NCBI RefSeq assembly: GCF_003003355.1
Contig: NZ_PVTQ01000002.1
Location: forward strand, 62,001 to 126,000
Length of the DNA: 64,000 nucleotides
From: Donghicola tyrosinivorans
GTDB taxonomy: Bacteria; Pseudomonadota; Alphaproteobacteria; Rhodobacterales; Rhodobacteraceae
Direction: 5' to 3'
The position numbers and the translations under genes are program-made. A model generated the notes under the pieces. It saw only the letters and a list, made by a program, of their open reading frames with translations, did not search any database and was not told the origin of the DNA. This document shows, piece after piece, positions 37,355-46,597 of this stretch; the first letter of the stretch is position 1, and the number at the start of each line of letters is the position of its first letter.

Positions 37355-37543
37355 ATGGCGAAGACCATTGTTGTAAAGCAGATCGGTAGCCCGATCCGCC
37401 GTCCCGACATTCAGCGCCAGACCCTGATCGGTCTGGGTCTGAACAAGATGCACAAGACCCGCGAACTCGAAGATACCCCTTCGATCCGCGGCATGGTTGC
37501 GAAGATTCCGCACCTGGTCGAGATCATCGAAGAGCGCGGCTAA
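37355..37543 (+). CDS. rpmD: 50S ribosomal protein L30
   Basis: 62 aa with [20 protein letters not shown] and the [12 protein letters not shown] signature. It is the last gene before a strong terminator, whereas in E. coli rplO follows directly. Here rplO is about 2 kb further on. Confidence 0.97.
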   Translation: MAKTIVVKQIGSPIRRPDIQRQTLIGLGLNKMHKTRELEDTPSIRGMVAKIPHLVEIIEERG

Positions 37544-37565
37544 TCCGCCTCTGATACGAACTGCG

Positions 37566-37605
37566 AAACGCCCCGCGCCATCCGGCTGCGGGGCGTTTTG
37601 CTTTT
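37566..37605 (+). terminator. Rho-independent terminator after rpmD
   Basis: Perfect 11-bp stem AAACGCCCCGC (37566-37576) with GCGGGGCGTTT (37588-37598), an 11-base loop, and TTTTGCTTTT downstream. It cuts the spc cluster before rplO. Confidence 0.92.
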
Positions 37606-37981
37606 CACGCCCTTGGAAACGGCTGTCAGGGGCACAAATGCTGCATCGCGGAATCAACTGCCTGCTATGTTAAGACTTCCGGTGAATCCGAAGCTGTTCT
37701 CTGACTGGGATTCGGGCAGGTTTCACGCGGCCATTCGAACGGGCACGTCCGAAAGTGTATGTTTGACAGGGGGTTATCAGGATTTGCATGGCCGCCCTGG
37801 GCCCGCTGCATCAAAAGCCGCTCTAAACGCGCATGTTATGCTGCAGCTGCATAACGGGTTGACCAAACCGGAAATTGTTAGCGCCACCGCGGGGGGCTAC
37901 ATTCAAACCATCGACGGAGACAAGACAAACTGAGCCCGCCGAAGAATACGCCTCGGCAATATGAAAATAAGGAACAGTAGA
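37606..37981 (+). promoter_or_regulatory. Gene-free region upstream of the DUF1127 gene, with palindrome
   Basis: About 376 bases with no convincing gene; an open frame over 37598-37933 lacks a ribosome-binding site, family resemblance and normal codon use. The notable structure is a perfect inverted repeat GTTATGC-N7-GCATAAC at 37835-37855, about 127 bases before the start codon, shaped like a dimeric regulator's operator. No confident promoter hexamers are visible. Confidence 0.45.
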
Positions 37982-38197
37982 ATGGCATACGTACACGCAC
38001 CCCGCGCCCTGGAACTGAACATCGCAGACCGTCTGCTCAGCACCATCGAGGGCTTCAAAGCATTCCGCGCACGCCGCGCTGCCTACAACCGCGTCTATGA
38101 CGAACTGGCTCTTCTGACCGAGCGCGAGCTGGCCGATATTGGCATTGCCCGCAGCCAGATCGCTGAGATCGCCCGTCAGGAAGCTGCAAAGATCTAA
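37982..38197 (+). CDS. DUF1127 small basic protein
   Basis: 71 aa from the ATG at 37982, which has AAGGAA upstream; the seven residues from an earlier ATG at 37961 are not needed. The N-terminal half has an Arg-rich stretch (FKAFRARRAAYNRVYDEL) and the C-terminal half is the DUF1127 motif LTERELADIGIARSQIAEIA. Small DUF1127 proteins in alphaproteobacteria bind RNA and affect RNA turnover, as described for CcaF1 of Rhodobacter sphaeroides. Two hairpins lie directly downstream. The gene is inserted between rpmD and rplO with its own terminators on both sides, so it is an independent unit. Confidence 0.85.
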   Translation: MAYVHAPRALELNIADRLLSTIEGFKAFRARRAAYNRVYDELALLTERELADIGIARSQIAEIARQEAAKI

Positions 38198-38204
38198 AGT
38201 TTCC

Positions 38205-38271
38205 GACCTGTCTGCGCTGCGAACGGCGCGCGTCTTTCCTCACGGTGCGCTGAGTAGACAGGTCAATTTTT
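38205..38271 (+). ncRNA. Hairpin downstream of DUF1127, terminator or small RNA
   Basis: Basal stem GACCTGTCT (38205-38213) with AGACAGGTC (38256-38264), inner GC pairing, a pyrimidine-rich apical part containing TCTTTCCTC, then AATTTTT. It can end the DUF1127 mRNA. By analogy with the R. sphaeroides DUF1127-CcsR locus it could also be a processed small RNA, but the CCTCCTCCC loop motif of those RNAs is not present. Confidence 0.45.
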
Positions 38272-38292
38272 CCCTGGTGTTTGCGTACCAGT

Positions 38293-38330
38293 GAACAAGA
38301 CGCCCTCCGCATTGCGGGGGGCGTTGTTCG
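38293..38330 (+). terminator. Second stem-loop downstream of DUF1127
   Basis: Arms GAACA and ACGCCCTCCGC (38293-38310) pair with GCGGGGGGCGT and TGTTC (38314-38329) around an ATT loop, with a short T-containing tail. It acts as a backup terminator or is part of the same non-coding transcript. Confidence 0.6.
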
Positions 38331-38408
38331 TTGTGGGAACGAAAATGTGAATTGCGGCAAAAAATCAGGCGCTACTTGCTTGTGGATATATTTCCAGAGG
38401 AGGCTCCG

Positions 38409-39197
38409 ATGAAATTAACTCGCCGTACGCTTTTGATCTCGGGCGCCGCAATTGCAGGTGCCAGCAGTTTGAACCTTTCGATGGCCCAAGCCGCCGCGCA
38501 CGGGGCGGACACCTATCCGACCGCCTCAGGACAGATCACTGTCCATCCGGTGGACCACGCCACGGTCATCTTTGAAACAACGGGGCCGGTCATCTACGTG
38601 GACCCTGTGGGGGACGCTGCCACTTATGCGGACTATCCCGCGCCGGATATGATCCTGATCACCCATGAACACGGGGATCACTTCAACGTGGACACGCTGA
38701 CTGCGCTGGCGGGGCAGGGGGTGCCTATACTTGTGAACCCCGCTGTCTACGAAAAGCTGCCCGAAGGCCTGAAGGCGCAGGCCGCGCAGATCGCGAACGG
38801 CGAATCGACCGAGTTGCAGGGGATCGGGATTGAAGCGATCCCTGCCTATAACATCACCGAGGACCGGTTGAACTTTCACCCGCAGGGACGGGATAACGGC
38901 TATGTGCTGACCATTGATGGCCTGCGCGTTTATTTGTCCGGCGATACCGAAGCCACGCCCGAGATGCGCGCCCTTCAGAATATTGACGTGGCATTCGTGT
39001 GCATGAACTTGCCCTTTACCATGGGGGTCGAACAGGCCGCGAGCGGCGTGCAAGAGTTCAAGCCCGCGGTGGTCTACCCCTATCACTACCGGAACAAGGA
39101 CAAGACCTTCTCGGATCTAGAGGCCTTTGCGAAGATCGTCGGGGATGACACAGAGGTGAAGACCGGCAACTGGTATAATGGCGCTGATCATGTGTAA
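38409..39197 (+). CDS. Metallo-beta-lactamase-fold hydrolase, Tat-exported
   Basis: 262 aa from ATG 38409, behind AGAGGAGG. The N-terminus is a twin-arginine signal (MKLTRRTLLISGAAIAG, likely cleaved near AQAAA about residues 26-30). The mature protein has the metal motif THEHGDHF (His86, His88, Asp90, His91), a later Asp in YLSGDTEATPE and a His in VYPYHYRNK, the pattern of UlaG-like metal-dependent hydrolases of the superfamily. It probably acts in the periplasm as a folded, metal-loaded enzyme, which would explain Tat export. Substrate unknown; nothing indicates beta-lactam hydrolysis. Confidence 0.87.
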   Translation: MKLTRRTLLISGAAIAGASSLNLSMAQAAAHGADTYPTASGQITVHPVDHATVIFETTGPVIYVDPVGDAATYADYPAPDMILITHEHGDHFNVDTLTALAGQGVPILVNPAVYEKLPEGLKAQAAQIANGESTELQGIGIEAIPAYNITEDRLNFHPQGRDNGYVLTIDGLRVYLSGDTEATPEMRALQNIDVAFVCMNLPFTMGVEQAASGVQEFKPAVVYPYHYRNKDKTFSDLEAFAKIVGDDTEVKTGNWYNGADHV

Positions 39198-39590
39198 GTC
39201 AGAGCTTGGAATTGCGGACATGGTATAGTATGCCCGCATCTCCAGATTGCAGAGGATTATGCAACGCATGCTATACGATATCTTGATATGCGCGTTCGCT
39301 GTTTCCAGTTTCCTTGTTTTCACCCTGTTTGCACGCACAGAATCGCGCCCCACCGCATTGAAAGTCACAGTTCGGTCAGGCGAACATCAGAAAAACCTTG
39401 TCCACAAGCGGGGTGCACATCCCCGAGGAAGCGCTGCCCGTCCTCTTGGCCGTTGAGTAGGTAGTTGAAATCGGATTGAAGGGCGTCTATACGCCCACGG
39501 TGGCTCTGATTCAGGGCCACCTTTATTTTTATCTAAGCCGCGTTTGCCCCATCCGTCGCTGGGGGGCACATCCGGCAAAGGAGAAGCGAC
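39198..39590. other. Gene-poor gap before rplO
   Basis: 393 bases. An open frame from ATG 39259 to 39456 would give a 65-aa protein with one hydrophobic helix (LYDILICAFAVSSFLVFTLF), but its second half has no plausible composition, so I do not call it. The distal part has a hairpin GGGCGT/ACGCCC (39481-39496), a strong terminator (39499-39530) and the rplO leader. Confidence 0.5.
39499..39530 (+). terminator. Rho-independent terminator upstream of rplO
   Basis: Stem GGTGGCTCTG (39499-39508) with CAGGGCCACC (39512-39521; one G-T pair), 3-base loop, then TTTATTTTT. It lies 61 bases before rplO, so rplO must be transcribed either from within those 61 bases or by read-through. Confidence 0.85.
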
Positions 39591-40064
39591 ATGAAACTGC
39601 ACGAACTTCGTGACAATCCGGGCGCATCGCCCAAGAAAAAACGCGTTGCCCGTGGTCCCGGCTCGGGCAAGGGTAAAACTGCTGGCCGTGGTATCAAAGG
39701 TCAGAAGTCGCGTTCGGGTGTAGCCATCAACGGCTACGAAGGCGGCCAGATGCCCCTCTACCAGCGTCTTCCCAAGCGCGGCTTCAACAAGCCGAACCGC
39801 AAGGCATACGCTGTTGTGAACCTGGGCCTGATCCAGAAATTCGTAGACGCCGGCAAGATCGACGCAGGTCAGGCAATCACCGAAGAAGCTCTGGTTGCTT
39901 CGGGTCTGGTTCGTCGCGTTCTGGACGGCATCCGTGTTCTGGCGAAGGGTGAAGTCACCTCGAAACTGAACATCGAAGTAACCGGCGCATCGGCCGCTGC
40001 AGTCGCAGCAGTAGAAGCAGCTGGCGGCTCGCTGGCGGTCAAAACCGCACAGGCGGCTGAATAA
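39591..40064 (+). CDS. rplO: 50S ribosomal protein L15
   Basis: 157 aa. The basic N-terminus ([20 protein letters not shown]) threads into the large subunit, and the [17 protein letters not shown] segment is typical. AAAGGAGAAG precedes the ATG. It starts the rplO-secY-adk group; a hairpin (AGCGCCGCC with GGCGGCGCT) lies between it and secY. Confidence 0.98.
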   Translation: MKLHELRDNPGASPKKKRVARGPGSGKGKTAGRGIKGQKSRSGVAINGYEGGQMPLYQRLPKRGFNKPNRKAYAVVNLGLIQKFVDAGKIDAGQAITEEALVASGLVRRVLDGIRVLAKGEVTSKLNIEVTGASAAAVAAVEAAGGSLAVKTAQAAE

Positions 40065-40170
40065 GTAGTTGTGGGCGGCTTACGGGCCGCTTACATCGTG
40101 CTTAGTTTTCCAAAGCGCCGCCGAGCCGGGAAACCGCTCTGGCGGCGCTGTCATGAAAGAGACCCGCATA

Positions 40171-41538
40171 ATGGCATCTGCAGCAGAGCAAATGGCGGCG
40201 AACACCAGCTGGGCCGCATTGGGCAAGGCGACGGATCTTCGCAACCGCATTTTCTTTACTCTCGGGCTTCTGATCGTCTATCGCCTTGGTACCTACATTC
40301 CGGTGCCCGGCATTGACGGCAACGCCCTGCGCGATTTCATGGACAGCGCGTCCGCCGGTCTCGGTGGCATCCTGAACATGTTTACTGGTGGCGCGATCAG
40401 CCGGATGGGCATCTTTGCCCTAGGCATCATGCCCTACATCTCTGCTTCGATTATCGTCCAGCTGCTGGCCTCGATGGTTCCCGCGCTGGAGCAGATGAAG
40501 AAAGAAGGCGAGCAAGGCCGCAAGAAGATGAACCAGTGGACCCGTTACGGGACCGTGCTGCTGGGGACCTTCCAGGCCTATGGTCTGGCCAAGTCTCTGG
40601 AAGCGGGCGATCTGGTCCACACTCCTGGCCTGTACTTTATCGCGGCCTGTGTGATCACTCTGGTGGGCGGCACCATGTTCCTGATGTGGCTGGGTGAGCA
40701 GATCACCGCACGCGGCATCGGCAACGGCATCTCGCTGATCATTTTCACCGGCATCATCGCCGAGGTTCCTGCCGCTCTGGCTCAATTCTTTGTTCAGGGC
40801 CGCACCGGCGCCATCAGCCCCGTCGTGATCATCGGCGTTCTGGTGATGATGGTGGCTGTGATTGCCTTCGTTGTGTTCATGGAACGCAGCCTTCGCAAGA
40901 TCCACATCCAGTATCCCCGCCGTCAGGTGGGCATGAAGGTTTACGATGGCAGCTCCTCGCACCTGCCGATCAAGGTGAACCCCGCTGGCGTGATCCCCGC
41001 GATCTTCGCAAGCTCTCTGCTGCTGCTGCCGACCACACTGGCGACCTTCTCGCAAGGCTCGACCGGTCCGGTGATGTCGACCATTCTGGCCTACTTCGGC
41101 CCGGGTCAGCCGCTGTACCTGCTGTTCTTCACGGCAATGATCGTGTTCTTCGCCTACTTCTACACCCACAACGTGGCGTTCAAAGTGGATGATGTGGCCG
41201 ATAACCTGAAGAACCAGAACGGCTTTGTTCCCGGCATTCGTCCCGGTGAAAAGACCGCGCAGTATATGGAATACGTTGTAAACCGTATTCTGGTTCTGGG
41301 TGCTGCCTATCTGGCCTTCGTCTGCCTGATGCCCGAGATCGTCCGTAGCCAGCTGTCGCAGGTACCCTTCTACTTTGGTGGTACTTCGGTGCTGATCGTC
41401 GTGTCTGTTACGATGGACACCATCCAGCAAGTACAGTCGCACCTTCTGGCTCACCAGTACGAGGGCCTGATCGAAAAGTCGCAGCTTCGCGGCCGCGGCT
41501 CCAAGCGCGCAAAACGTAAGGGACCCGCACGTCGATGA
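40171..41538 (+). CDS. secY: Preprotein translocase subunit SecY
   Basis: 455 aa inner-membrane channel with ten helices. The start at 40171 ([17 protein letters not shown]) is preferred; the frame is open back to 40069, but the extra residues are not family-like. Landmarks are [12 protein letters not shown] in helix 1, [15 protein letters not shown] in helix 2, [12 protein letters not shown], and the cytoplasmic C-terminal tail, which is basic ([16 protein letters not shown]). It pairs with SecE encoded at 8892-9089. The stop overlaps the adk start (ATGA). Confidence 0.98.
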   Translation: MASAAEQMAANTSWAALGKATDLRNRIFFTLGLLIVYRLGTYIPVPGIDGNALRDFMDSASAGLGGILNMFTGGAISRMGIFALGIMPYISASIIVQLLASMVPALEQMKKEGEQGRKKMNQWTRYGTVLLGTFQAYGLAKSLEAGDLVHTPGLYFIAACVITLVGGTMFLMWLGEQITARGIGNGISLIIFTGIIAEVPAALAQFFVQGRTGAISPVVIIGVLVMMVAVIAFVVFMERSLRKIHIQYPRRQVGMKVYDGSSSHLPIKVNPAGVIPAIFASSLLLLPTTLATFSQGSTGPVMSTILAYFGPGQPLYLLFFTAMIVFFAYFYTHNVAFKVDDVADNLKNQNGFVPGIRPGEKTAQYMEYVVNRILVLGAAYLAFVCLMPEIVRSQLSQVPFYFGGTSVLIVVSVTMDTIQQVQSHLLAHQYEGLIEKSQLRGRGSKRAKRKGPARR

Positions 41539-42182
41539 CCACGAATATCATTCTTCTTGGACCGCCCGGTGCCGGCAAAGGCACCCAAGCCCGCAAACTG
41601 GTAGAAGAGCGTGGCATGGTCCAGCTCTCGACCGGTGATATGCTGCGCGACGCGCAGGCTTCGGGCAGCGCGATGGGCAAAAAGGTTGCCGAAGTTATGG
41701 CCGCAGGCCAGCTGGTAACTGATGACATCGTGATCGGCCTGATCCGTGAAAAGTTGGAGCAGGGCAGCGAGGGTGGGTTCATCTTTGACGGCTTCCCCCG
41801 CACCCTGCCTCAGGCAGACGCGCTGGGTGAGCTGCTGGATGGCATGGGCGCCAAGCTGGATGCCGTGATCGAGATGCAGGTGGATGACGAAGCGCTGGTT
41901 CAGCGCATCACCGCCCGTTCCACCTGTGGCGATTGTGGTGAGGTCTACAACGACATCACCAAGCCGATCCCCGCAGATGGCAAATGCTCGAACTGTGGCG
42001 GGACCGAGTTCAAGCGCCGCGCGGATGATAACGAAGACAGCCTGCGCCAGCGTTTGATGGAATACTACAAGAAGACCTCGCCGCTGATTGGCTACTACTA
42101 CGCCAAAGGCCAGCTGAGCAGCGTGAACGGTCTGGGCGAGATTGATGCCGTAAAGGCGGAAATCGCAGCGGTTCTTGGTTAA
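41535..42182 (+). CDS. adk: Adenylate kinase, zinc-LID type
   Basis: 215 aa; converts ATP + AMP to 2 ADP in the cytoplasm. The P-loop GPPGAGKGT (residues 9-17), the AMP site [10 protein letters not shown] and the long LID are present. The LID carries four cysteines (STCGDCGEV and CSNCGGT), so it is the metal-binding long form, as in many alphaproteobacteria and Gram-positives but unlike E. coli. It overlaps secY by ATGA, an arrangement known from many bacteria. Confidence 0.98.
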   Translation: MTTNIILLGPPGAGKGTQARKLVEERGMVQLSTGDMLRDAQASGSAMGKKVAEVMAAGQLVTDDIVIGLIREKLEQGSEGGFIFDGFPRTLPQADALGELLDGMGAKLDAVIEMQVDDEALVQRITARSTCGDCGEVYNDITKPIPADGKCSNCGGTEFKRRADDNEDSLRQRLMEYYKKTSPLIGYYYAKGQLSSVNGLGEIDAVKAEIAAVLG

Positions 42183-42553
42183 CACCCGTTAACAAAGCGT
42201 TAAGAAAATGCGGCCTCCGGCGCTAACAGCTCGGGGGCCGCATTGCGTTTGATCGGGAAATAGGGTAGGGTATTCCGGTAGCCGCAATTTGCGGCGCACA
42301 TTGTTGTTCACGTGCGAAGTTGCAGATCTGGGTCAGGATCATGCAAAACGGGTCGCACGCTGATATTCGTGCGCCCGCGCTATTGACCTTTCATTAAAAT
42401 CCGCTTACCCACGCGTTCTCTATGGGAATCGTGTGTTTAACCGATTCCCGCTCCGCACATGAATTCAGCAGATATCTGCCGGGCTTCGGTTCGACAGGTT
42501 CCGTTGTGAAAAAAGGTTCCGGGACTACGGAACCGCAACGAAAGGACATACAC
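42183..42553 (+). promoter_or_regulatory. adk-rpsM intergenic region with competing hairpins
   Basis: 371 bases without a gene. Near the start is a terminator-like stem AATGCGGCC/GGCCGCATT (about 42207-42247, no T-run). Near rpsM, GGTTCCG occurs twice (42497-42503 and 42515-42521) and is complementary to CGGAACC (42528-42534), so two mutually exclusive hairpins can form just before the ribosome-binding site. This could be an autoregulatory leader of the alpha operon. rpmJ, found here in E. coli, is absent. Confidence 0.5.
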
Positions 42554-42922
42554 GTGGCTCGTATTGCCGGCGTAAACATCCCGACCAACAAGCGAGTGCT
42601 GATCGCACTCACCTACATCACTGGTATTGGCTCTGCATCGGCCGAAGCCATTTGCGAGGCCGTGAACATTGAACGTTCGCGCCGCGTGAACGAGCTTTCG
42701 GACGCCGAAGTTCTGGCCATCCGTGAACACATCGACGCAAACTACACCGTTGAAGGTGACCTGCGCCGCGATACCCAGATGAACATCAAACGTCTGATGG
42801 ATCTGGGCTGCTACCGTGGTCTGCGTCACCGTCGTGGTCTTCCCGTACGCGGTCAGCGTACTCACACCAACGCTCGTACCCGCAAAGGCCCCGCAAAGGC
42901 CATCGCAGGCAAGAAGAAGTAA
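42554..42922 (+). CDS. rpsM: 30S ribosomal protein S13
   Basis: 122 aa with a GTG start at 42554 ([20 protein letters not shown]), preceded by AAAGGAC. The C-terminal basic tail [19 protein letters not shown], which touches P-site tRNA, is complete. The open frame continues upstream to 42422, but those 44 codons are leader. It heads rpsM-rpsK-rpoA-rplQ. Confidence 0.97.
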   Translation: MARIAGVNIPTNKRVLIALTYITGIGSASAEAICEAVNIERSRRVNELSDAEVLAIREHIDANYTVEGDLRRDTQMNIKRLMDLGCYRGLRHRRGLPVRGQRTHTNARTRKGPAKAIAGKKK

Positions 42923-42937
42923 GGGAAGGCAACACCA

Positions 42938-43327
42938 ATGGCACGTGATAAGCGTCAAGCAAAGCGCAAGGTTTCCAAGAACATCGCCACCGGCGTTGCG
43001 CATGTGAACAGCTCGTTCAACAACACCAAAATCCTGATCTCCGACGTGCAGGGCAACGCCATTGCATGGTCGTCGGCAGGCACCATGGGCTTCAAGGGTT
43101 CGCGTAAATCGACCCCCTACGCTGCTCAGATGGCTGCTGAAGACGCAGGCCGCAAGGCTCAGGACCACGGCATGAAATCTCTTGAGGTTGAAGTGCAGGG
43201 TCCCGGTTCGGGCCGTGAAAGCGCGCTGCGCGCTCTGGCTGCTATCGGCTTCAACATCACCTCGATCCGTGATGTGACCCCGATCGCACACAACGGCTGC
43301 CGCCCGCCCAAGCGTCGTCGCGTCTAA
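42938..43327 (+). CDS. rpsK: 30S ribosomal protein S11
   Basis: 129 aa; [20 protein letters not shown] and the C-terminal signature [18 protein letters not shown] are present. S11 lines the platform near the E-site codon. rpsD, which follows in E. coli, is absent as in other alphaproteobacteria. A hairpin (about 43347-43369) lies before rpoA. Confidence 0.98.
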   Translation: MARDKRQAKRKVSKNIATGVAHVNSSFNNTKILISDVQGNAIAWSSAGTMGFKGSRKSTPYAAQMAAEDAGRKAQDHGMKSLEVEVQGPGSGRESALRALAAIGFNITSIRDVTPIAHNGCRPPKRRRV

Positions 43328-43439
43328 TTAGATCTACTATTTCCGGGGGCCGTGTCTGCACGCGGCCCTCGTTTCGCCATCTGAAACCTCGGGAGTCTGC
43401 ACCTTTGGACATGGGGCGCAGGCAAGCATGGAGGGACGC

Positions 43440-44456
43440 ATGATCCATAAGAACTGGGCCGAGCTCATCAAACCGACGCAGCTGGACGTCAAGCCGGGCA
43501 ATGATCCCGCACGTCAAGCAACTGTCGTGGCCGAACCGCTGGAACGCGGCTTTGGTCTGACTTTGGGCAACGCCCTGCGCCGTATTCTACTGTCGTCGCT
43601 TCAGGGTGCTGCGATTACCAGCGTCCAGATCGACAACGTTCTGCACGAGTTCTCCAGCGTTTCGGGCGTCCGCGAAGACGTCACCGATATCGTTCTGAAC
43701 CTCAAAGGCGTCGCGCTGAAGATGGAAGTCGAAGGCCCCAAGCGCCTTTCCATCAACGCCAAAGGCCCGGGTGTTGTCACCGCTGGTGATATCGCCGAGA
43801 CCGCAGGCATCGAGGTTCTGAACCGCGATCACGTTATCTGTCACCTGGACGATGGCGCCGATCTGTTCATGGAACTGATCGTCAACACCGGCAAAGGTTA
43901 TGTCCCTGCGGACAAGAACCGTCCCGACGATGCGCCCATCGGTCTGATCCCGATCGACGCGATCTACTCGCCGGTCAAGAAAGTGTCGTACGACGTACAG
44001 CCGACCCGTGAAGGTCAGGTTCTGGACTACGACAAACTGACCATGAAGATCGAAACCGACGGTTCGGTCACCCCTGAGGACGCAGTTGCCTATGCCGCTC
44101 GCATCCTGCAGGACCAGCTGTCGATCTTCGTCAACTTCGACGAGCCCGAGTCGGCAAACCGTCAGGACGAGGACGATGGTCTCGAGTTCAACCCGCTTCT
44201 GCTGAAGAAAGTGGACGAGTTGGAACTGTCGGTCCGTTCGGCAAACTGCCTGAAGAACGACAACATCGTTTACATCGGCGATCTGATCCAGAAGACCGAA
44301 GCAGAAATGCTGCGTACGCCGAACTTCGGCCGCAAGTCGCTGAACGAGATCAAAGAAGTGCTGTCGGGCATGGGTCTGCACCTTGGCATGGATGTCGAGG
44401 ATTGGCCGCCGGACAACATCGAAGAGCTGGCCAAGAAGTTCGAAGACCAGTTCTAA
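43440..44456 (+). CDS. rpoA: RNA polymerase alpha subunit
   Basis: 338 aa from ATG 43440 ([17 protein letters not shown]), with GGAGG just upstream; the ATG at 43428 lies before that ribosome-binding site. The N-terminal domain ([21 protein letters not shown]) dimerises to seed polymerase assembly. The C-terminal domain (about residues 255-320, with [22 protein letters not shown] and [12 protein letters not shown]) contacts UP elements and activators. rplQ follows after a 163-base spacer. Confidence 0.98.
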   Translation: MIHKNWAELIKPTQLDVKPGNDPARQATVVAEPLERGFGLTLGNALRRILLSSLQGAAITSVQIDNVLHEFSSVSGVREDVTDIVLNLKGVALKMEVEGPKRLSINAKGPGVVTAGDIAETAGIEVLNRDHVICHLDDGADLFMELIVNTGKGYVPADKNRPDDAPIGLIPIDAIYSPVKKVSYDVQPTREGQVLDYDKLTMKIETDGSVTPEDAVAYAARILQDQLSIFVNFDEPESANRQDEDDGLEFNPLLLKKVDELELSVRSANCLKNDNIVYIGDLIQKTEAEMLRTPNFGRKSLNEIKEVLSGMGLHLGMDVEDWPPDNIEELAKKFEDQF

Positions 44457-44619
44457 AAAAGTTTTATGGCGGGCGCTACGTATGTACGTCCGCCATACTC
44501 TTGCCAGACGCAGGCCAGCCCTGTATTTGGCGCACCATCTGGGCAGAATCGCCCCAAGGAGTGCGGCCGGCACGCATCGGTCGCCAGACAAAGCAAAACA
44601 AGATCTTAGGAGATTACAA

Positions 44620-45042
44620 ATGCGTCACGCACGTGGTTACCGCCGCCTGAACCGTACCCATGAACACCGCAAAGCGCTGTTCGCAAACATGGCTGGCTCG
44701 CTGATCGAGCACGAGCAGATCAAAACGACTCTGCCCAAAGCCAAAGAACTGCGTCCGATCATCGAGAAAATGATCACCCTCGCAAAGCGCGGCGATCTGC
44801 ACGCCCGCCGTCAGGCTGCTTCGAAGCTGAAGCAGGACCAGTACGTTGCGAAGCTGTTCGAAGTTCTGGGCCCCCGCTACGCTGAGCGTCAGGGCGGCTA
44901 TGTCCGTATCCTGAAAGCCGGCTTCCGCTATGGTGACATGGCGCCCATGGCGATCATCGAATTCGTTGACCGTGATGTCGACGCAAAAGGCGCAGCTGAC
45001 AAAGCACGCGCTGCTGAAGAAGTTGTGACCGTAGACGAATAA
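44620..45042 (+). CDS. rplQ: 50S ribosomal protein L17
   Basis: 140 aa starting at ATG 44620 ([20 protein letters not shown]) with TTAGGAG upstream; the frame is open upstream, but that part overlaps rpo[21 protein letters not shown] is the family signature. Last gene of the alpha group, followed by a terminator. Confidence 0.98.
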   Translation: MRHARGYRRLNRTHEHRKALFANMAGSLIEHEQIKTTLPKAKELRPIIEKMITLAKRGDLHARRQAASKLKQDQYVAKLFEVLGPRYAERQGGYVRILKAGFRYGDMAPMAIIEFVDRDVDAKGAADKARAAEEVVTVDE

Positions 45043-45073
45043 GTCTTCGCACACTGGCTTCTATCCAGTTTTG

Positions 45074-45104
45074 GACCCTCGCCTCTGGCGGGGGTCTTTG
45101 CGTT
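45074..45104 (+). terminator. Rho-independent terminator after rplQ
   Basis: Stem GACCCTCGCC (45074-45083) with GGCGGGGGTC (45087-45096; one G-T pair), 3-base loop, TTTGCGTTT tail. Confidence 0.8.
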
Positions 45105-45196
45105 TCACGGCCTTGTTTTTGCGCCGCGCATGGTGCGGGTTGCATCACGGGGCAGGGCTGCTCATATCTGGGCCAGAACAGAACCGGAGAGACTGA

Positions 45197-46594
45197 ATGT
45201 TCCGTGCATCCCTGCTGACCCTTGCTTTGCTGTCCACCACGCTGCCCCTGCCCCAAGGGGCACTGGCGCAAACGGCGGTGCCCAAATCAGCGGTCGAGAT
45301 CAGCCTAGGCTTTCAGCCGGTGGTCAAGCAGGCCGCGCCAGCGGTGGTGAACATCTACGCCAAGCGTATCGTGGCCGAGCAGGTCAGCCCCTTTGCCAAT
45401 GACCCTTTCTTCGGCAACCTGTTCCGTGGTCAGGGGCAGGTGCGTCAGCGGGTACAGAACAGCCTTGGCTCTGGCGTGATCCTGTCGGCGGACGGGATCG
45501 TGGTGTCGAACTTCCACGTGGTGGGCGACGCGACCGAGATTAACGTGGTTCTGCGTGACCGCCGTGAATTCAGCGCCCGCGTGCTTTTGGCCGATGAAGA
45601 GTCCGACCTTGCGATCATGCAGATCGACGATGTGGACGGCCTGCCATTTCTTGAGATGCGCAACAGCGATGAAGTTGAGGTTGGCGAGTTGGCCTTGGCC
45701 ATCGGTAACCCCTTCGGTGTGGGCCAGACGGTTAGCAGCGGCATTATTTCGGGTTTGGCGCGATCCGGCGTCGCGGGGGATGGCGGCCGGGGGTATTTCC
45801 TTCAGACGGACGCGCCCATTAACCCTGGCAACTCGGGCGGGGCGCTGGTGGATGTGAATGGCGATCTGATCGGGGTGAATACCTCGATCCTGACGCGTTC
45901 GGGCGGGTCGAATGGCATCGGTTTTGCGATCCCGTCGAACCTTGTGCATCGCTTTGTCGAACAGGCCCGCGCGGGCGAGGATCGGTTCCGCCGCCCATGG
46001 GCCGGTGTCGTAGGTCAGCCCGTAGATGCGGATATGGCGGCGGGTCTTGGCCTGAGCCTGCCTGAAGGGATCATCATCTCGGCGGTGCATCCGGCCAGCC
46101 CCTTCGCGGCGGCGGACTTTCAGCCCGGTGACGTGATCGCCGCCGTAGACGGCCAGCCCGTGAACACGCCGGCAGAGGCGATTTTCCGCATGTCTGTGGC
46201 GGGTATCGGCCATCAGGCCCAAGTGACACGTCTACGGGATGGTGAGCGCACTGATCTGCCCGTTGATATGATCGCGCCCCCTGAAAGCCCCGCGCGGGAT
46301 GCGATCACCCTGTCGCGCCGCACTGTGCTGGCGGGGACCGAGGTATCCAACGCTAACCCCGCGCTGATCGATGAACTTGGCCTGCCGATCGAAACCCTTG
46401 GCGTTGTGATCTCTGGCGCGGGGCCCACGGCGCCGCGTCTTGGCCTGCAAGTGGGCGATATCCTGATCGCGGTAAACGGGCGCGAAATCGGCAGTCCTGC
46501 CGATGTTGAGGATGCGCTACGGGCGGCGGGCCGCTCGGGCATTCTGGAGGTATTGCGCTCTGGACGGCAGATGGCGTTCCGGTTCAGGGTCTGA
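45197..46594 (+). CDS. DegP/HtrA-type periplasmic serine protease
   Basis: 465 aa with a Sec signal peptide (MFRASLLTLALLSTTLPLPQ, likely cleaved after ALAQ). The trypsin-like domain has the catalytic triad: His in VSNFHVVGDA, Asp in ESDLAIMQI and Ser in NPGNSGGALVD. Two PDZ domains follow (about 255-350 and 370-460, the second with LGLQVGDILIAVNGREIGSP). It degrades or refolds damaged envelope proteins. GGAGAG precedes the ATG. It begins a compact run of six genes; rarA starts three bases after its stop. Which HtrA subtype (DegP, DegQ or MucD) cannot be settled. Confidence 0.93.
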   Translation: MFRASLLTLALLSTTLPLPQGALAQTAVPKSAVEISLGFQPVVKQAAPAVVNIYAKRIVAEQVSPFANDPFFGNLFRGQGQVRQRVQNSLGSGVILSADGIVVSNFHVVGDATEINVVLRDRREFSARVLLADEESDLAIMQIDDVDGLPFLEMRNSDEVEVGELALAIGNPFGVGQTVSSGIISGLARSGVAGDGGRGYFLQTDAPINPGNSGGALVDVNGDLIGVNTSILTRSGGSNGIGFAIPSNLVHRFVEQARAGEDRFRRPWAGVVGQPVDADMAAGLGLSLPEGIIISAVHPASPFAAADFQPGDVIAAVDGQPVNTPAEAIFRMSVAGIGHQAQVTRLRDGERTDLPVDMIAPPESPARDAITLSRRTVLAGTEVSNANPALIDELGLPIETLGVVISGAGPTAPRLGLQVGDILIAVNGREIGSPADVEDALRAAGRSGILEVLRSGRQMAFRFRV

Positions 46595-46597
46595 CCT

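Noticed and set aside
37598-37933. 111-codon open frame after the rpmD terminator
   Set aside because: It begins inside the terminator tail, has no ribosome-binding site and no recognisable motif, and its composition is unlike its neighbours.
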